A stretch of 43,413 bases of DNA, taken from the NCBI GenBank assembly GCA_045599305.1, contig JAZRVU010000008.1, positions 1-43,413 on the forward strand, in the 5' to 3' direction. Below are positions 1 through 7,624 of the stretch, in pieces (the stretch's first letter is position 1; each line of letters starts with the position of its first letter). Under the pieces are notes generated by a model. It searched no databases and had not been told where the DNA came from. It saw nothing but the letters and a program-made list of their open reading frames with translations. This DNA is from SIG588 sp045599305. GTDB lineage: Bacteria; Bacillota; Clostridia; Oscillospirales; Acutalibacteraceae. Made by a program: the position numbers and the translations under genes.

Positions 1-462
1 GGACTCGGCGAAGACGGGAAATGGATTTATGACGTAGACGCGCTTCCGAAGCCCGGTATGATGCCCGAGCCGGAGGTCGAAGAAATGAAACTCGTAAAGC
101 TTTGGAAGGACGGTTCGCAGAGTGACAAACGTCCGAAGTCCATTCAAGTTGAAATATTCCGGAACGGGCAGTCTTTTGAAACTGTCGAACTGACCGCAGA
201 AAATAACTGGAATTACACGTGGGAGACAGACGGGACGTACACGTGGACGGCTGTTGAACGGAATGTTCCCGAAGGATATACGGTTTCCATTCAAAGCAAG
301 GACGGCAACACGATTCAGATCACCAATACGCTGACCAGCGATCCTAATCCGCCTCAGACCGGCGACACAACCGGCATTTATTTCTGGATCATGCTGATGG
401 CACTGTCCGGCATCGTTCTGATCGTTCTCAGCGGTCGCAGAAGAAAAGTGTATGAAGGATAA
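1..462 (+). CDS. Cna-B domain cell-wall-anchored surface protein, C-terminal part
   Basis: The frame is open from base 1, so this is the 3' end of a longer gene whose start lies outside the window. The visible 153 residues contain a Cna-B type beta-sandwich repeat (ending in the typical ITNT), then a proline-rich PPQTG sorting motif, a hydrophobic stretch and a positively charged tail (GRRRK). That is the standard layout of a sortase substrate covalently linked to peptidoglycan, with PPQTG replacing the usual LPXTG. Cna-B repeats serve as stalks of adhesins and pilins. The next gene starts 11 bases before this stop, so the two are translationally coupled; that partner is a sortase-fold protein. 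Ligand unknown. Confidence 0.85.
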   Translation, partial: GLGEDGKWIYDVDALPKPGMMPEPEVEEMKLVKLWKDGSQSDKRPKSIQVEIFRNGQSFETVELTAENNWNYTWETDGTYTWTAVERNVPEGYTVSIQSKDGNTIQITNTLTSDPNPPQTGDTTGIYFWIMLMALSGIVLIVLSGRRRKVYEG

Positions 463-1039
463 AAATACTCTTCAAATAGTTCTGTTGTGTCTTGGATGCA
501 CGCTTTTGCTCATTTCTTTAGCCTTTTTGATTATTTCTGCAGTTGAATACAGCAGAATAAATGTTAATACCGAAGATGCGGTTTGCTTCATCGAAAGCGT
601 AATCCCGAACAGAACGTCAGGAGTCAAAGAAGAACGAACCAATAATGAAATGCCGTCGATATCATACGACGGACAGGATTATTCGGCGATCCTTTCGCTT
701 TCAAGGCTATCCGTGAAACTCCCGATCCGCGCTTCGTGGGACAAAACCGCTGTAAAAAAAGTCCCATGTGTTTTTACGGGCAATCCATACGAAGGAACGC
801 TGATCATCGGCGGGATCGACGCGGAAGGACAGTTTGATTTTGTTTCAAAAATCGACATCGGGGATGAGGTCACCGTGTCCGATATGAAAGGATACGTCTT
901 TTCCTATATGGTATCGACGGTGAAACATGCGAAAAACGCAAAGGCAAAGACGTTGATCGACGATAATTACGATCTGACGCTCTTTGCCAAAGACAAAAAA
1001 ACGGGCGACTGGCTGCTCGTGAGATGCAACATGAAATGA
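452..1039 (+). CDS. Sortase-fold membrane protein lacking catalytic residues (pseudosortase)
   Basis: 195 residues with an N-terminal membrane helix (about residues 8-30) followed by a sortase-like beta-barrel. The signatures can be aligned but the active site is gone. The IxGH histidine is Gly121 (LIIGG), the TLxTC cysteine is Lys180 (TLFAK), and the arginine before the last strand (R-x-x-V-R) is replaced by Trp187 (WLLVR). Surrounding positions such as IDIGDEV and DLTL still fit the family. It overlaps the surface-protein gene upstream, the usual place for a dedicated sortase. A transpeptidase role is therefore unlikely for this protein; a scaffold or chaperone role for pilin assembly is inference. 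Start ATG overlaps the previous stop; the ribosome site is weak. Confidence 0.75.
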   Translation: MKDKNTLQIVLLCLGCTLLLISLAFLIISAVEYSRINVNTEDAVCFIESVIPNRTSGVKEERTNNEMPSISYDGQDYSAILSLSRLSVKLPIRASWDKTAVKKVPCVFTGNPYEGTLIIGGIDAEGQFDFVSKIDIGDEVTVSDMKGYVFSYMVSTVKHAKNAKAKTLIDDNYDLTLFAKDKKTGDWLLVRCNMK

Positions 1040-1070
1040 TCCCGCTTGCTTTACGCAAAGCGGGATTTCT
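1039..1070 (+). terminator. Rho-independent terminator after the pseudosortase
   Basis: ATCCCGCTTGC and GCAAAGCGGGAT form a hairpin around TTTAC with a short T-rich end. It separates the surface-protein pair from the AP2 gene. Confidence 0.6.
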
Positions 1071-1085
1071 TGAAAAGGATGAAAA

Positions 1086-2159
1086 ATGAATATTGACGAA
1101 AAAAATTCGACATCCTCCGCACGATTGAATTCAAAGGACATCACCGGCATGCGCTCCGGAATGGCAGTCGCCATCGAAAAGACCGATCAGAAGCGTAAAG
1201 GCGTAACGCTTTGGCGCTGCAGATGCGATTGCGGAAAGGAATTCTTGACCGAGGCTGGCAACATACGTTCAGGTCGGGTTCAAAGCTGCGGCTGTTTACG
1301 CAATATCAAGAGAATAAAAGACCTGACAGGACAGAAATTCGGCAGTCTGACTGCCATAAAACGTCTCGACGAAAAATCCGGGACAAGCTATCTTTGGCTA
1401 TGCCGCTGTGATTGCGGTAATGAAGTAAAAGCTTCTGTCGGCAATCTGACTTCCGGTCAGGTAAAAAGCTGTGGTTGTTTAATAAAAGAATCTGCAAAAA
1501 TGAATGTCAAGGACATTCGCGGGCAGCGTTTCGGAAAGCTGATTGCGCTTGAGCCGACAGATCAACGCGCCGACGGCGGCAGTGTCGTGTGGAAATGCCG
1601 CTGCGATTGCGGAAATGATACTGAAGTATCTCAGAATAGACTTCGAAAAGGTAAGGTACGTTCCTGCGGGTGCTTATCAAATCCGCCGCTCAAAGATTAT
1701 ATCGGCAAGCGATTCGGACGCCTGACTGTCAGCGGTTACGCCGGAAAATTGAATCCGAATTCAAACGAACACTATTGGCGCTGTTTGTGTGATTGTGGAA
1801 ACGAAACGAATGTCGGTCAAAACGAACTTCAAAACGGGGATACTGTCAGCTGCGGGTGCTATCAGAAAGAAAAACTGATAGAGTCGATGAAACTATTCGA
1901 TAATACTTCCGTAACGATTCTGGAGCATTGTAAAAAGCCAAGATCCAATAATAAGAGCGGATATCCGGGTGTATTTCAGGAAAAAAGCGGGAAATGGACC
2001 GCGTATATTAGTTTTAAGAAAAAGCGCTATTGGCTCGGAAGATATGACGACAAGGAAGGCGCAATCCGGGCAAGACAACGCGGCGAGGAAATGCATGACG
2101 ATTTTCTCGAATGGTATTACGCGGAATATGAACGAAAACCGCAGAGAAAACGAGCATAA
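1086..2159 (+). CDS. Protein with four zinc-ribbon-like repeats and a C-terminal AP2-type DNA-binding domain
   Basis: 357 residues. Four tandem repeats of about 55-60 residues each carry C-x-C-D-C-G, about 20 residues later S-C-G-C, and begin with a G-x-x-F/S-G-x-L turn; together they would form four treble-cysteine metal-binding ribbons (about residues 13-75, 76-135, 136-200, 201-265). Residues about 285-345 (SGYPGVFQEKSGKW through WLGRYD) match the AP2/ERF-like fold found in phage and homing-endonuclease proteins. No HNH nuclease motif is visible. It has its own AGGA ribosome site and sits alone between two terminators in a lower-GC patch, which suggests a horizontally acquired DNA-binding protein. 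Role unknown; AP2 proteins of bacteria usually belong to mobile elements. Confidence 0.75.
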   Translation: MNIDEKNSTSSARLNSKDITGMRSGMAVAIEKTDQKRKGVTLWRCRCDCGKEFLTEAGNIRSGRVQSCGCLRNIKRIKDLTGQKFGSLTAIKRLDEKSGTSYLWLCRCDCGNEVKASVGNLTSGQVKSCGCLIKESAKMNVKDIRGQRFGKLIALEPTDQRADGGSVVWKCRCDCGNDTEVSQNRLRKGKVRSCGCLSNPPLKDYIGKRFGRLTVSGYAGKLNPNSNEHYWRCLCDCGNETNVGQNELQNGDTVSCGCYQKEKLIESMKLFDNTSVTILEHCKKPRSNNKSGYPGVFQEKSGKWTAYISFKKKRYWLGRYDDKEGAIRARQRGEEMHDDFLEWYYAEYERKPQRKRA

Positions 2160-2225
2160 TTGAGCAGATAAAGGAACTTTGAAAGACTGAATGAATACTT
2201 GAATTGTATAAATAGTTGATAATAT

Positions 2226-2264
2226 GAGGGACTCGCCGATATCTCTTCGGTGAGTCCCTCGTTT
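2226..2264. terminator. Hairpin between the AP2 gene and the oxidoreductase
   Basis: GAGGGACTC pairs perfectly with GAGTCCCTC, extended inside by CGCCGA/TCGGTG, and is followed by GTTT. It lies between convergent genes. The rest of the gap to 2340 shows nothing else I can support. Confidence 0.65.
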
Positions 2265-2340
2265 ACTGTTCCTATTCGGTTTTTTCTGATTTCTCCCGTA
2301 AGAACATCGGGCTAACGCTCCGGCTGTTTTTGGTATATGG

Positions 2341-3501
2341 TCAGATCTCGTCGTAATCGAGCAGATCCATTTTGATCTCGCGGCCGCATTCGGCGGACTT
2401 CATGATGCCGTCGATGATGGCCTGGTTGTAATAGATCTGGCTGGTGGGCACGGGGGCGGTGCCGCCCTCGAGGATGGCGTCCACAAAGCTGTGGATCTTC
2501 GCATAGAACAGATCCTTGGCCGCGTAGCCGGTGTTCTGCACCAGCGGGATCTCGAATTCGACCTGCGAGGAGCCGACATTCTTGTAAAGCTTCATGGGGC
2601 CGCCGACGGTGCCGTTCCAGCAGTTGGTGGAGGGGATGCGCAGGCCGCCCTCAGTGCCGAGGATGATGGTGTCACCGGGAGTGTCCATGTTCATGGCCCA
2701 CGAAATACGGAAGTCGAGGATGACATCGCCTTCCAGACGGATGAACGCCGCGGCGAAATCATCCACGCTGAAGCGGGCGGTATCCACCGCATTGAGGGTC
2801 TTGCCGTCCTTGCCGAAGAAATCGGACTTGTAGCCCGTGATGGTCAGCGGCTTGGGATAGCCGATGGCGTTGAGCACCATATCCAGCGAATAGCAGCCGA
2901 TATCGCCCACCGCGCCGATGCCGGCGGTGCGATCCTCGATGAAAGTGCGACAGGGGATGCCGCGACGGCGGCCGCCGCCCGTCTGGATGTAGTAGATGCG
3001 GCCGAGCTCGCCGGATTCGACGATTTCCTTGATCTTCTTCATGTTGGCGTCGAAGCGGGGCTGGAAGCCGATGGTGAGGATCTTGCCGCTCTTCTTTTCG
3101 GCACGGATCATCTCGATGCTCTCATCCAGCGTGACGCTCATCGGCTTTTCGAGCATGACGTGCAGGCCGTGCTCCAGAGCATAAATGGTGCACATGGCGT
3201 GGGAGCGGTTATAGGCGCAGACGCACACGGCATCGAGATCTTCCTTGTCGATCATCTCTTTGAAATCGGTATAGAAGGTACCGCCCTCCACCCCGAACTC
3301 ACGGAAGAACGCCTCCGCCTTGCCGGGGATCAGGTCGGCGCCGGCCACGACCTCCACGAGATCGGGGATGGCGAGCAGCGACGCCATATGGCCGTGCGCG
3401 ATGCCGCCGGTGCCGATGATGCCGAACCGCAGTTTGCGGGCGGTCTCGGTCTTTTTCTCTTCCGCTGCCTGTTTGAACTGGCTCAATACTTCATCTGCCA
3501 T
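2341..3501 (-). CDS. Gfo/Idh/MocA family NAD(P)-dependent oxidoreductase
   Basis: 386 residues. A Rossmann fold near the N-terminus shows GIIGTGGIAHGH (Gly30-Gly33 region), the family's EKP motif is at 118-120 (LEKPMS), and GDIGCYSLD at about 199-207 is the usual substrate-site element with the D-x-G-x-x-x-x-D pattern. Family members oxidise or reduce sugars, inositols or amino sugars; the exact substrate cannot be read from sequence. The start is supported by AAGGAGG eight bases before the ATG and gives about 23 extra residues before the Rossmann strand. The gene is monocistronic, with its own promoter and a convergent terminator. Confidence 0.9.
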   Translation of the reverse strand: MADEVLSQFKQAAEEKKTETARKLRFGIIGTGGIAHGHMASLLAIPDLVEVVAGADLIPGKAEAFFREFGVEGGTFYTDFKEMIDKEDLDAVCVCAYNRSHAMCTIYALEHGLHVMLEKPMSVTLDESIEMIRAEKKSGKILTIGFQPRFDANMKKIKEIVESGELGRIYYIQTGGGRRRGIPCRTFIEDRTAGIGAVGDIGCYSLDMVLNAIGYPKPLTITGYKSDFFGKDGKTLNAVDTARFSVDDFAAAFIRLEGDVILDFRISWAMNMDTPGDTIILGTEGGLRIPSTNCWNGTVGGPMKLYKNVGSSQVEFEIPLVQNTGYAAKDLFYAKIHSFVDAILEGGTAPVPTSQIYYNQAIIDGIMKSAECGREIKMDLLDYDEI

Positions 3502-3555
3502 GATAAAATCCTCCTTAAAAAACGCTGTTGAACTCCGTCAAGGAGCCCTATGTTC

Positions 3556-3583
3556 ATGATAGCATATTCCGACGAAAAGTCAA
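3556..3583 (-). promoter_or_regulatory. Promoter of the oxidoreductase gene
   Basis: On the minus strand TTGACT, 16 bases, TATCAT, ending about 55 bases before the ATG. Confidence 0.5.
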
Positions 3584-3609
3584 TGATTTTCGAAAATTAT
3601 CCGGCGGTT

Positions 3610-3638
3610 TTGACAAATTCCCCGCCAAGTGCTACAAT
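3610..3638 (+). promoter_or_regulatory. Consensus sigma-A promoter in front of a tiny zinc-ribbon reading frame
   Basis: TTGACA, 17 bases, TACAAT. The expected transcript start (about 3645) leaves only the AAGGAAG ribosome site and an ATG at 3660, so any leader would be very short. Confidence 0.65.
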
Positions 3639-3659
3639 TGTGGCAAGGAAGTGATCGTC

Positions 3660-3750
3660 ATGCAAGATCCGCTGCGCTGTCCCGTTTGCGGCAAAAGCCT
3701 TACGGCTGACCACCCCCATCGAATTCGTACTGCTCTGTTACCGGAAATGA
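3660..3750 (+). pseudogene. Possible frameshifted mini zinc-ribbon protein (Com-like)
   Basis: From ATG 3660 the frame reads MQDPLRCPVCGKSLTAD and then drifts into the downstream terminator hairpin. If one C is removed from the CCCCC run at 3713-3717, it continues as HPIEFVLLCYRK and stops at 3748-3750. The result is a roughly 30-residue peptide with a CPVC knuckle and one further cysteine. Small Com-like or KTR-like zinc ribbons have a C-x-x-C pair at both ends; here the last cysteine is absent. A perfect promoter and a ribosome site precede it and a hairpin follows it. It may be a decayed gene, a slippage-dependent gene or a regulatory leader. Low certainty. Confidence 0.3.
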
Positions 3751-3751
3751 C

Positions 3752-3785
3752 AAAGCGCCGTGTACCGAAACGGTACGCGGCGTTT
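3752..3785. terminator. Bidirectional terminator
   Basis: GCGCCGTGTACCG and CGGTACGCGGCG pair around AAA, with CTTT/GTTT tails on either strand. It serves the tiny frame on the plus strand and the three-gene cluster on the minus strand. Confidence 0.65.
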
Positions 3786-3787
3786 GA

Positions 3788-4054
3788 TCAAAGGCACAGA
3801 TATAAAAGCGCCGGCAGCAGTTCGGCCGGCCCGCCCTCGCGCAGGATGACCAGCGCGAGCAAAAGCGGCAGAAAGCGGCCGCCGTCCCGGCGGGGCGGCG
3901 GTGACGGCGGTGACACCGTCCGTTTTTCCGGCGGGCAGGCGCCCATCTGCTGCGCGAGGCGGCGGTTTTCCTCCCGCATACGCCGCACCCGCTGTTCCGC
4001 CTCCCGCTGCATCTGCAGCACCTCCTGCGATACGCCCGTGACCTCGTCCACCAT
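3788..4054 (-). CDS. Small hypothetical protein with coiled coil and C-terminal hydrophobic segment
   Basis: 88 residues, not recognised. Residues about 10-38 are a charged amphipathic helix (QREAEQRVRRMREENRRL), then a Pro/Ser/Arg-rich hinge, then a hydrophobic end (FLPLLLALVIL and LLPALLYLCL) that could insert into or lie on the membrane. AAGGGGAG precedes the ATG. It is last of three small minus-strand genes with 15 and 4 bases between them, apparently one operon ending at the terminator at 3752-3785. Confidence 0.6.
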   Translation of the reverse strand: MVDEVTGVSQEVLQMQREAEQRVRRMREENRRLAQQMGACPPEKRTVSPPSPPPRRDGGRFLPLLLALVILREGGPAELLPALLYLCL

Positions 4055-4069
4055 GTCTGCTCCCCTTTC

Positions 4070-4390
4070 CTATTTGCCGCCCAGCAGCGGCAGCAGTTTC
4101 ATCAGCCGCAGCAGCTCGATCGCCTCATCGACCCGTTTTTCCCGGCCGTCGTGTAAGTAGGGGCGCAGAGCCCGCAGAAGCGCCACATTGGGGTCTTTGT
4201 CGTCCCCCGACAGCCCTCCCAACAACGGTAACAATTTCTGCAGGGCGGAGAGATCCGGCGGCGCGGGCGGCGGCGCGGGCTTTTCCCCGCCGCTCTCCGT
4301 CCCGAGTGAGGAGAGCACTCCCTGCAGTTTCTCCATGTTGCCAGGCTGCGAGAAAAAGCGGTCGAACAGGGCATTTAAGTCATCTTCCAT
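4070..4390 (-). CDS. Small hypothetical protein with repeated KLLPLLGG motif
   Basis: 106 residues, unknown family. The N-terminal helix (EDDLNALFDRFF) is followed by a proline-rich linker and a helical C-terminal half in which KLLPLLGG occurs twice (about residues 52-59 and the last eight residues), suggesting an internal duplication or a paired hairpin. No signal peptide or cysteine. It starts five bases after the stop of the gene upstream, so translation is coupled. Confidence 0.65.
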   Translation of the reverse strand: MEDDLNALFDRFFSQPGNMEKLQGVLSSLGTESGGEKPAPPPAPPDLSALQKLLPLLGGLSGDDKDPNVALLRALRPYLHDGREKRVDEAIELLRLMKLLPLLGGK

Positions 4391-4394
4391 GCCG

Positions 4395-4652
4395 TTACCC
4401 CATGTCGTTTTCCAGCAGCCGCCGGATCAGCGCCTGCGCCTGCGGCGAATCCAGCAGTTGCTGTGCTTTGGCGCGATCTCCCATCATGGCCTGCAGCCGC
4501 GCGGCGTTTTCGGGCGACAGACGGGCTGTCAGCCCTTCCAGTCCGTCGCCGGAAAGCGCCCGGGCCAGTTCGGCGGGCGTGACGTTCAGCCGACGGCTGA
4601 CGAATTGCAGCAGCGCATACATCTGTTCCTGATTCATCTTGTTGTCCGCCAT
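4395..4652 (-). CDS. Small helical hypothetical protein, first gene of a three-gene cluster
   Basis: 85 residues starting MADNKMNQEQMYAL. The start is chosen because GGGGGAG lies just upstream; longer in-frame starts have no ribosome site. The protein appears wholly alpha-helical and ends with repeated short amphipathic helices (LDSPQAQALIRRLLEND). No known domain. It leads the small operon with the next two genes and is divergent from the phosphoesterase, sharing a gap of 73 bases. Function unknown. Confidence 0.65.
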   Translation of the reverse strand: MADNKMNQEQMYALLQFVSRRLNVTPAELARALSGDGLEGLTARLSPENAARLQAMMGDRAKAQQLLDSPQAQALIRRLLENDMG

Positions 4653-4725
4653 GAAAACTCCCCCTTTCTTTCGGCTATATAGTATGCAGAAGACAAACCG
4701 ATCTATCCCACCGGGAGGCGATTTT

Positions 4726-5190
4726 TTGAAAATTCTCGTTGTTTCGGACACGCACGGCAACGCCTATGCCCTGCATGAGGCTCTGCGGATGCGGCCGGAT
4801 GCGACTGCCGTGATCCATCTGGGAGACGGCGTGCGCGAGGCGGAGGATGCCGCCGCGTTTTTCCCCGAGCGCACCTTTTTCATCGTGCGGGGCAACTGCG
4901 ATTTCGGCGCACATGACCTGCTCGCCCGGCGGGAAGAGACCTTCGGCGGCAAGCGCTTTTTCTTCACCCACGGGCACCTGTTCGGTGTGAAGGACGGGCT
5001 GTACACGCTGGCCTGCGCCGCACGGGAGTGCCGAGCGGACGTGGCGCTGTTCGGCCACACCCATCAGCCCGGCATCGAATACGACGACGGGCTCTATCTG
5101 GTCAATCCCGGCTCGCTGGGTGAGCGCGGCACCTTCGCCACGGTGGAGGTGACCCCCGCCGGCATCATGCCCGCCCTGCACCGGCTGTGA
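4726..5190 (+). CDS. YfcE/MJ0936-type metallophosphoesterase
   Basis: 154 residues from a TTG start preceded by GGGAGG; this start puts the first catalytic motif at its usual place. All calcineurin-like metal-binding motifs of the YfcE family are present in order: SDTHGN near the N-terminus, HLGDG, RGNCD, THGH and GHTHQP. Proteins of this length hydrolyse phosphodiesters in a Mn-dependent way in vitro; their physiological substrate is mostly unknown. Monocistronic, convergent with the sugar kinase across a shared terminator. Confidence 0.9.
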   Translation: MKILVVSDTHGNAYALHEALRMRPDATAVIHLGDGVREAEDAAAFFPERTFFIVRGNCDFGAHDLLARREETFGGKRFFFTHGHLFGVKDGLYTLACAARECRADVALFGHTHQPGIEYDDGLYLVNPGSLGERGTFATVEVTPAGIMPALHRL

Positions 5191-5220
5191 CCCCCTTTTC
5201 CAGTCTATGCGGCAAACACA

Positions 5221-5256
5221 AAAACGGCACACGGGAGATTTCCCGTGTGCCGTTTT
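5221..5256. terminator. Bidirectional terminator
   Basis: Perfect 16-base arms (AAAACGGCACACGGGA and its complement) with a four-base loop, A-rich on one side and T-rich on the other. It ends both the phosphoesterase and the kinase operon. Confidence 0.9.
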
Positions 5257-5270
5257 GAATTGGTATGTAT

Positions 5271-6323
5271 TCAGCAATGCCGACGGACGATGGCTTCGGC
5301 CTCGTCCTGCTTTTTCAGCATATCCCGCACCAGTGCGAACTGGTTGCGTGCCCGCTCGAGATTGTGGCCGGGATGGGCGATGTGGAAATAGACATCGCCG
5401 TTGAGGTGGTCGGCCAGAAAGCGCGAGCCGCACTCCAGCGTCATCAGCACGGCGGAGGTGAACAGCAGTTCCCGCTCGCGTGCGGTGAGCGCCTCCCGCA
5501 CCTCGGAGAGATACCCCGCGGTGAAGGCCTCGAACAGATCAAGGTCGAATTTCACCCGGTCGAGATCGGTGCAGTCCTCCGGCGCGGTGGAGGCACCGAA
5601 CCGGATGGCATCGCCGAAATCGTGCAGGTAGGAGCCGGACATGACCGTGTCAAGATCGATCACGCACAGGCCGCGGCCGGTCGCATCGTCGAGCAGCACG
5701 TTGTTCAGCTTGGTGTCGTTATGGCTCACCCGCAGCGGCACGCTGCCGTCGGCGATGGCGCCCTCGATGGCGGCGGCCATCGGTGTCAGCGACCGCACGA
5801 AAGCCAACTCCTCCGCCACCTCACCGACATGTCCCGCCTTGTCGGCCGCGGCGGCGGCCTCCATGTCCCGCAGGCGCTTGGGGGTGTTGTGGAAATCGGG
5901 CAGCACGGTAAACAGACGCGCGGCGTCGAAATCGGCCAGCAGGCACTGGAACCGCCCGATCGCCTTGGCCGCCTCGAAGAGGATCTCCGGCGTCTTGCGG
6001 TCGGTCTCGCTGTGGGCGCCGCCTATGTACCGATAGGCGCGCCAGGTGCCCTCAGGCCCCTCATACAGCGCCTTGCCGTCCCGCGTTCTCAAAAATTCCA
6101 GCGTCTGCCGCGCGGGGTCCTCCCCGCGGGCGGCCAGCGTCTCGCACAGATGCGCCGTCACCGCAAAAATATTCTCCATCACCTCGTGGGGGTGGGGAAA
6201 CACCGTGGTGTTCAGTTTCTGCAGCACGTATTTTTCCTCCACGCAATAGGTGGAGTTGATGTGCCCGTCGCCGAACGCGACCGGCGTACCGGTGATGCCG
6301 AAGCTGTCAAGGATCTGCTGCAT
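5271..6323 (-). CDS. Aminoglycoside-phosphotransferase-fold sugar kinase, NahK-like
   Basis: 350 residues. The kinase-like fold shows the nucleotide-binding start (GDGHINSTYCV, residues 18-28), the catalytic loop HNDTKLNN (201-208) and the metal-binding IDLDT (222-226). This pattern and length match N-acetylhexosamine 1-kinases, which phosphorylate GlcNAc/GalNAc at C1 in the galacto-N-biose pathway; homoserine or choline kinases share the fold, so the substrate is inferred. A nearby galE would fit amino-sugar or galactose salvage. ATG 6323 is preferred over ATG 6329 because GGAGG lies eight bases before it but only two before the other. It follows dinB by 15 bases, probably in one transcript. 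Confidence 0.75.
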   Translation of the reverse strand: MQQILDSFGITGTPVAFGDGHINSTYCVEEKYVLQKLNTTVFPHPHEVMENIFAVTAHLCETLAARGEDPARQTLEFLRTRDGKALYEGPEGTWRAYRYIGGAHSETDRKTPEILFEAAKAIGRFQCLLADFDAARLFTVLPDFHNTPKRLRDMEAAAAADKAGHVGEVAEELAFVRSLTPMAAAIEGAIADGSVPLRVSHNDTKLNNVLLDDATGRGLCVIDLDTVMSGSYLHDFGDAIRFGASTAPEDCTDLDRVKFDLDLFEAFTAGYLSEVREALTARERELLFTSAVLMTLECGSRFLADHLNGDVYFHIAHPGHNLERARNQFALVRDMLKKQDEAEAIVRRHC

Positions 6324-6338
6324 GGTCATTGCCTCCGA

Positions 6339-7547
6339 TCATGTTTTTTCTTCCCAGTCTTTATGCAAAACGGCCGCCGGCTTGATCGCCTCCCGGCCGA
6401 ATCGGTCGCGTATGCCGTCCATCGCCGCGGCGATGCGGCTCTGCCGCTCGTAATCGTCCGGCGGCAGGTCATCGAAAAGCGAAAGCTGCTCCTCCTCCCG
6501 CCGGTCGGTCAGCCCGCCGGCAGTGACGGTGAGCATCCGCAAAGGAGCGGCCTCGCCCCACGAGGCGCGCACCAACTCCATGGCCGCGGCGGCGAGATCG
6601 CGCGCCAGATCGGTCGCACGGGAGAGCGTCTGCTGCCGCTGGATGGAGCGCAGGGAGGGCGATTTCAGCGTCACCTGCACCACCGTGGCGAACCGCCCGC
6701 TTTTGCGCAGGCGTGCGGCCACCGTATCGGCCAGCATCAGCACGCCGGTGGCGATCTCGTCATACCCTTTCAGGTCGCGCGGGAAGGTGAGCCCGTTGCC
6801 CACCGATTTCACGTCCCGCACCGCGCCGTAGGGCGCCACGGGGCTGTCGTCCAGCCCGCAGGCGTAATCGTGGATCATCTCGCCCATCTTGCCCAGCCGC
6901 GATGCCACGAACGCGCGGTCGGCCCGCGCCAGATCGCCGATGGTGCGGATATACATCCCCTCGAGCGTTTTGGCGGCGGCGTGCCCCACAAAGAGCAGGT
7001 CGCTCACCGGCAGAGGATATATTTTCGGCTCCACGTCCTCCCGCCAAAAGACGGTGGTGGCGTCGGGCTTTTTATAATCGCTGCCGAGCTTGGCGAACAC
7101 TTTGTTGAAGGACACGCCCACCGAAATGGTGAGCCCCGTCTCCTTTTGCACCACGCGGCGCAGTTCGTCCGCAATGGTGGGGCCGTCGCCGAAAAGCAGA
7201 CGGCTCGCCGTCACGTCCAGCCACGATTCGTCGATACCGAACGGCTCCACCATGTCGGTGTAGCGGGCATAGATGGCGTTGATCTGCGCGGAATACTGCG
7301 CATACAGGTCGTGATGCGGCGGCACGAGCACCAGTTCGGGACACTTCTTCTGTGCCTGCCACACCGTTTCGGCGGTGGTGACACCGCAGGCCTTGGCCAG
7401 TTCGTTTTTGGCCAAAATGATGCCGTGACGGCTTTCGGGACTGCCGCACACCGCCATGGGCACCCGCCGCAGGTTGGGGTTGCGCACGCTCTCCACCGAG
7501 GCGAAAAAGCCGTTGCAGTCGGCGTGCAGGACCGTGCGATCCGCCAT
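6339..7547 (-). CDS. dinB: Y-family DNA polymerase IV
   Basis: 402 residues. The catalytic site shows LHADCNGFFASVE at the N-terminus and GIDESWLDV for the second metal cluster, followed by helix-hairpin-helix and little-finger regions. A QLSLF motif near the C-terminus is a canonical sliding-clamp binding peptide. The enzyme performs error-prone lesion bypass. The start is fixed by GGGGAG before the ATG; longer starts run into the galE promoter. No LexA-type box is visible in the 76 bases between its start and the promoter, unlike what is common for dinB. It shares a transcript with a sugar kinase, which is unusual. Confidence 0.93.
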   Translation of the reverse strand: MADRTVLHADCNGFFASVESVRNPNLRRVPMAVCGSPESRHGIILAKNELAKACGVTTAETVWQAQKKCPELVLVPPHHDLYAQYSAQINAIYARYTDMVEPFGIDESWLDVTASRLLFGDGPTIADELRRVVQKETGLTISVGVSFNKVFAKLGSDYKKPDATTVFWREDVEPKIYPLPVSDLLFVGHAAAKTLEGMYIRTIGDLARADRAFVASRLGKMGEMIHDYACGLDDSPVAPYGAVRDVKSVGNGLTFPRDLKGYDEIATGVLMLADTVAARLRKSGRFATVVQVTLKSPSLRSIQRQQTLSRATDLARDLAAAAMELVRASWGEAAPLRMLTVTAGGLTDRREEEQLSLFDDLPPDDYERQSRIAAAMDGIRDRFGREAIKPAAVLHKDWEEKT

Positions 7548-7581
7548 GTTCTCTCTCCCCTCGCGGTATTCTATTTGATAT

Positions 7582-7610
7582 AATATACCACTCTTTTTAA
7601 AAAAAAGCAA
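7582..7610 (-). promoter_or_regulatory. Promoter of dinB
   Basis: Minus strand TTGCTT, 17 bases, TATATT, about 35 bases before the start codon. Confidence 0.5.
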
Positions 7611-7624
7611 GTCCGCAAAAAAGA

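Noticed and set aside
3528..4160. Long plus-strand frame with a CYNCGK motif
   Set aside because: The first cysteines are translated from the promoter, and the C-terminal part runs antisense to a supported gene.
5265..7583. 772-codon open frame on the plus strand opposite the kinase and dinB
   Set aside because: Shadow frame in GC-rich DNA; both real genes are on the other strand with clear motifs, and its translation is His/Arg/Gly-rich without domains.
7548..7624. LexA box for dinB
   Set aside because: No CGAAC-N4-GTTCG-like match in the gap.
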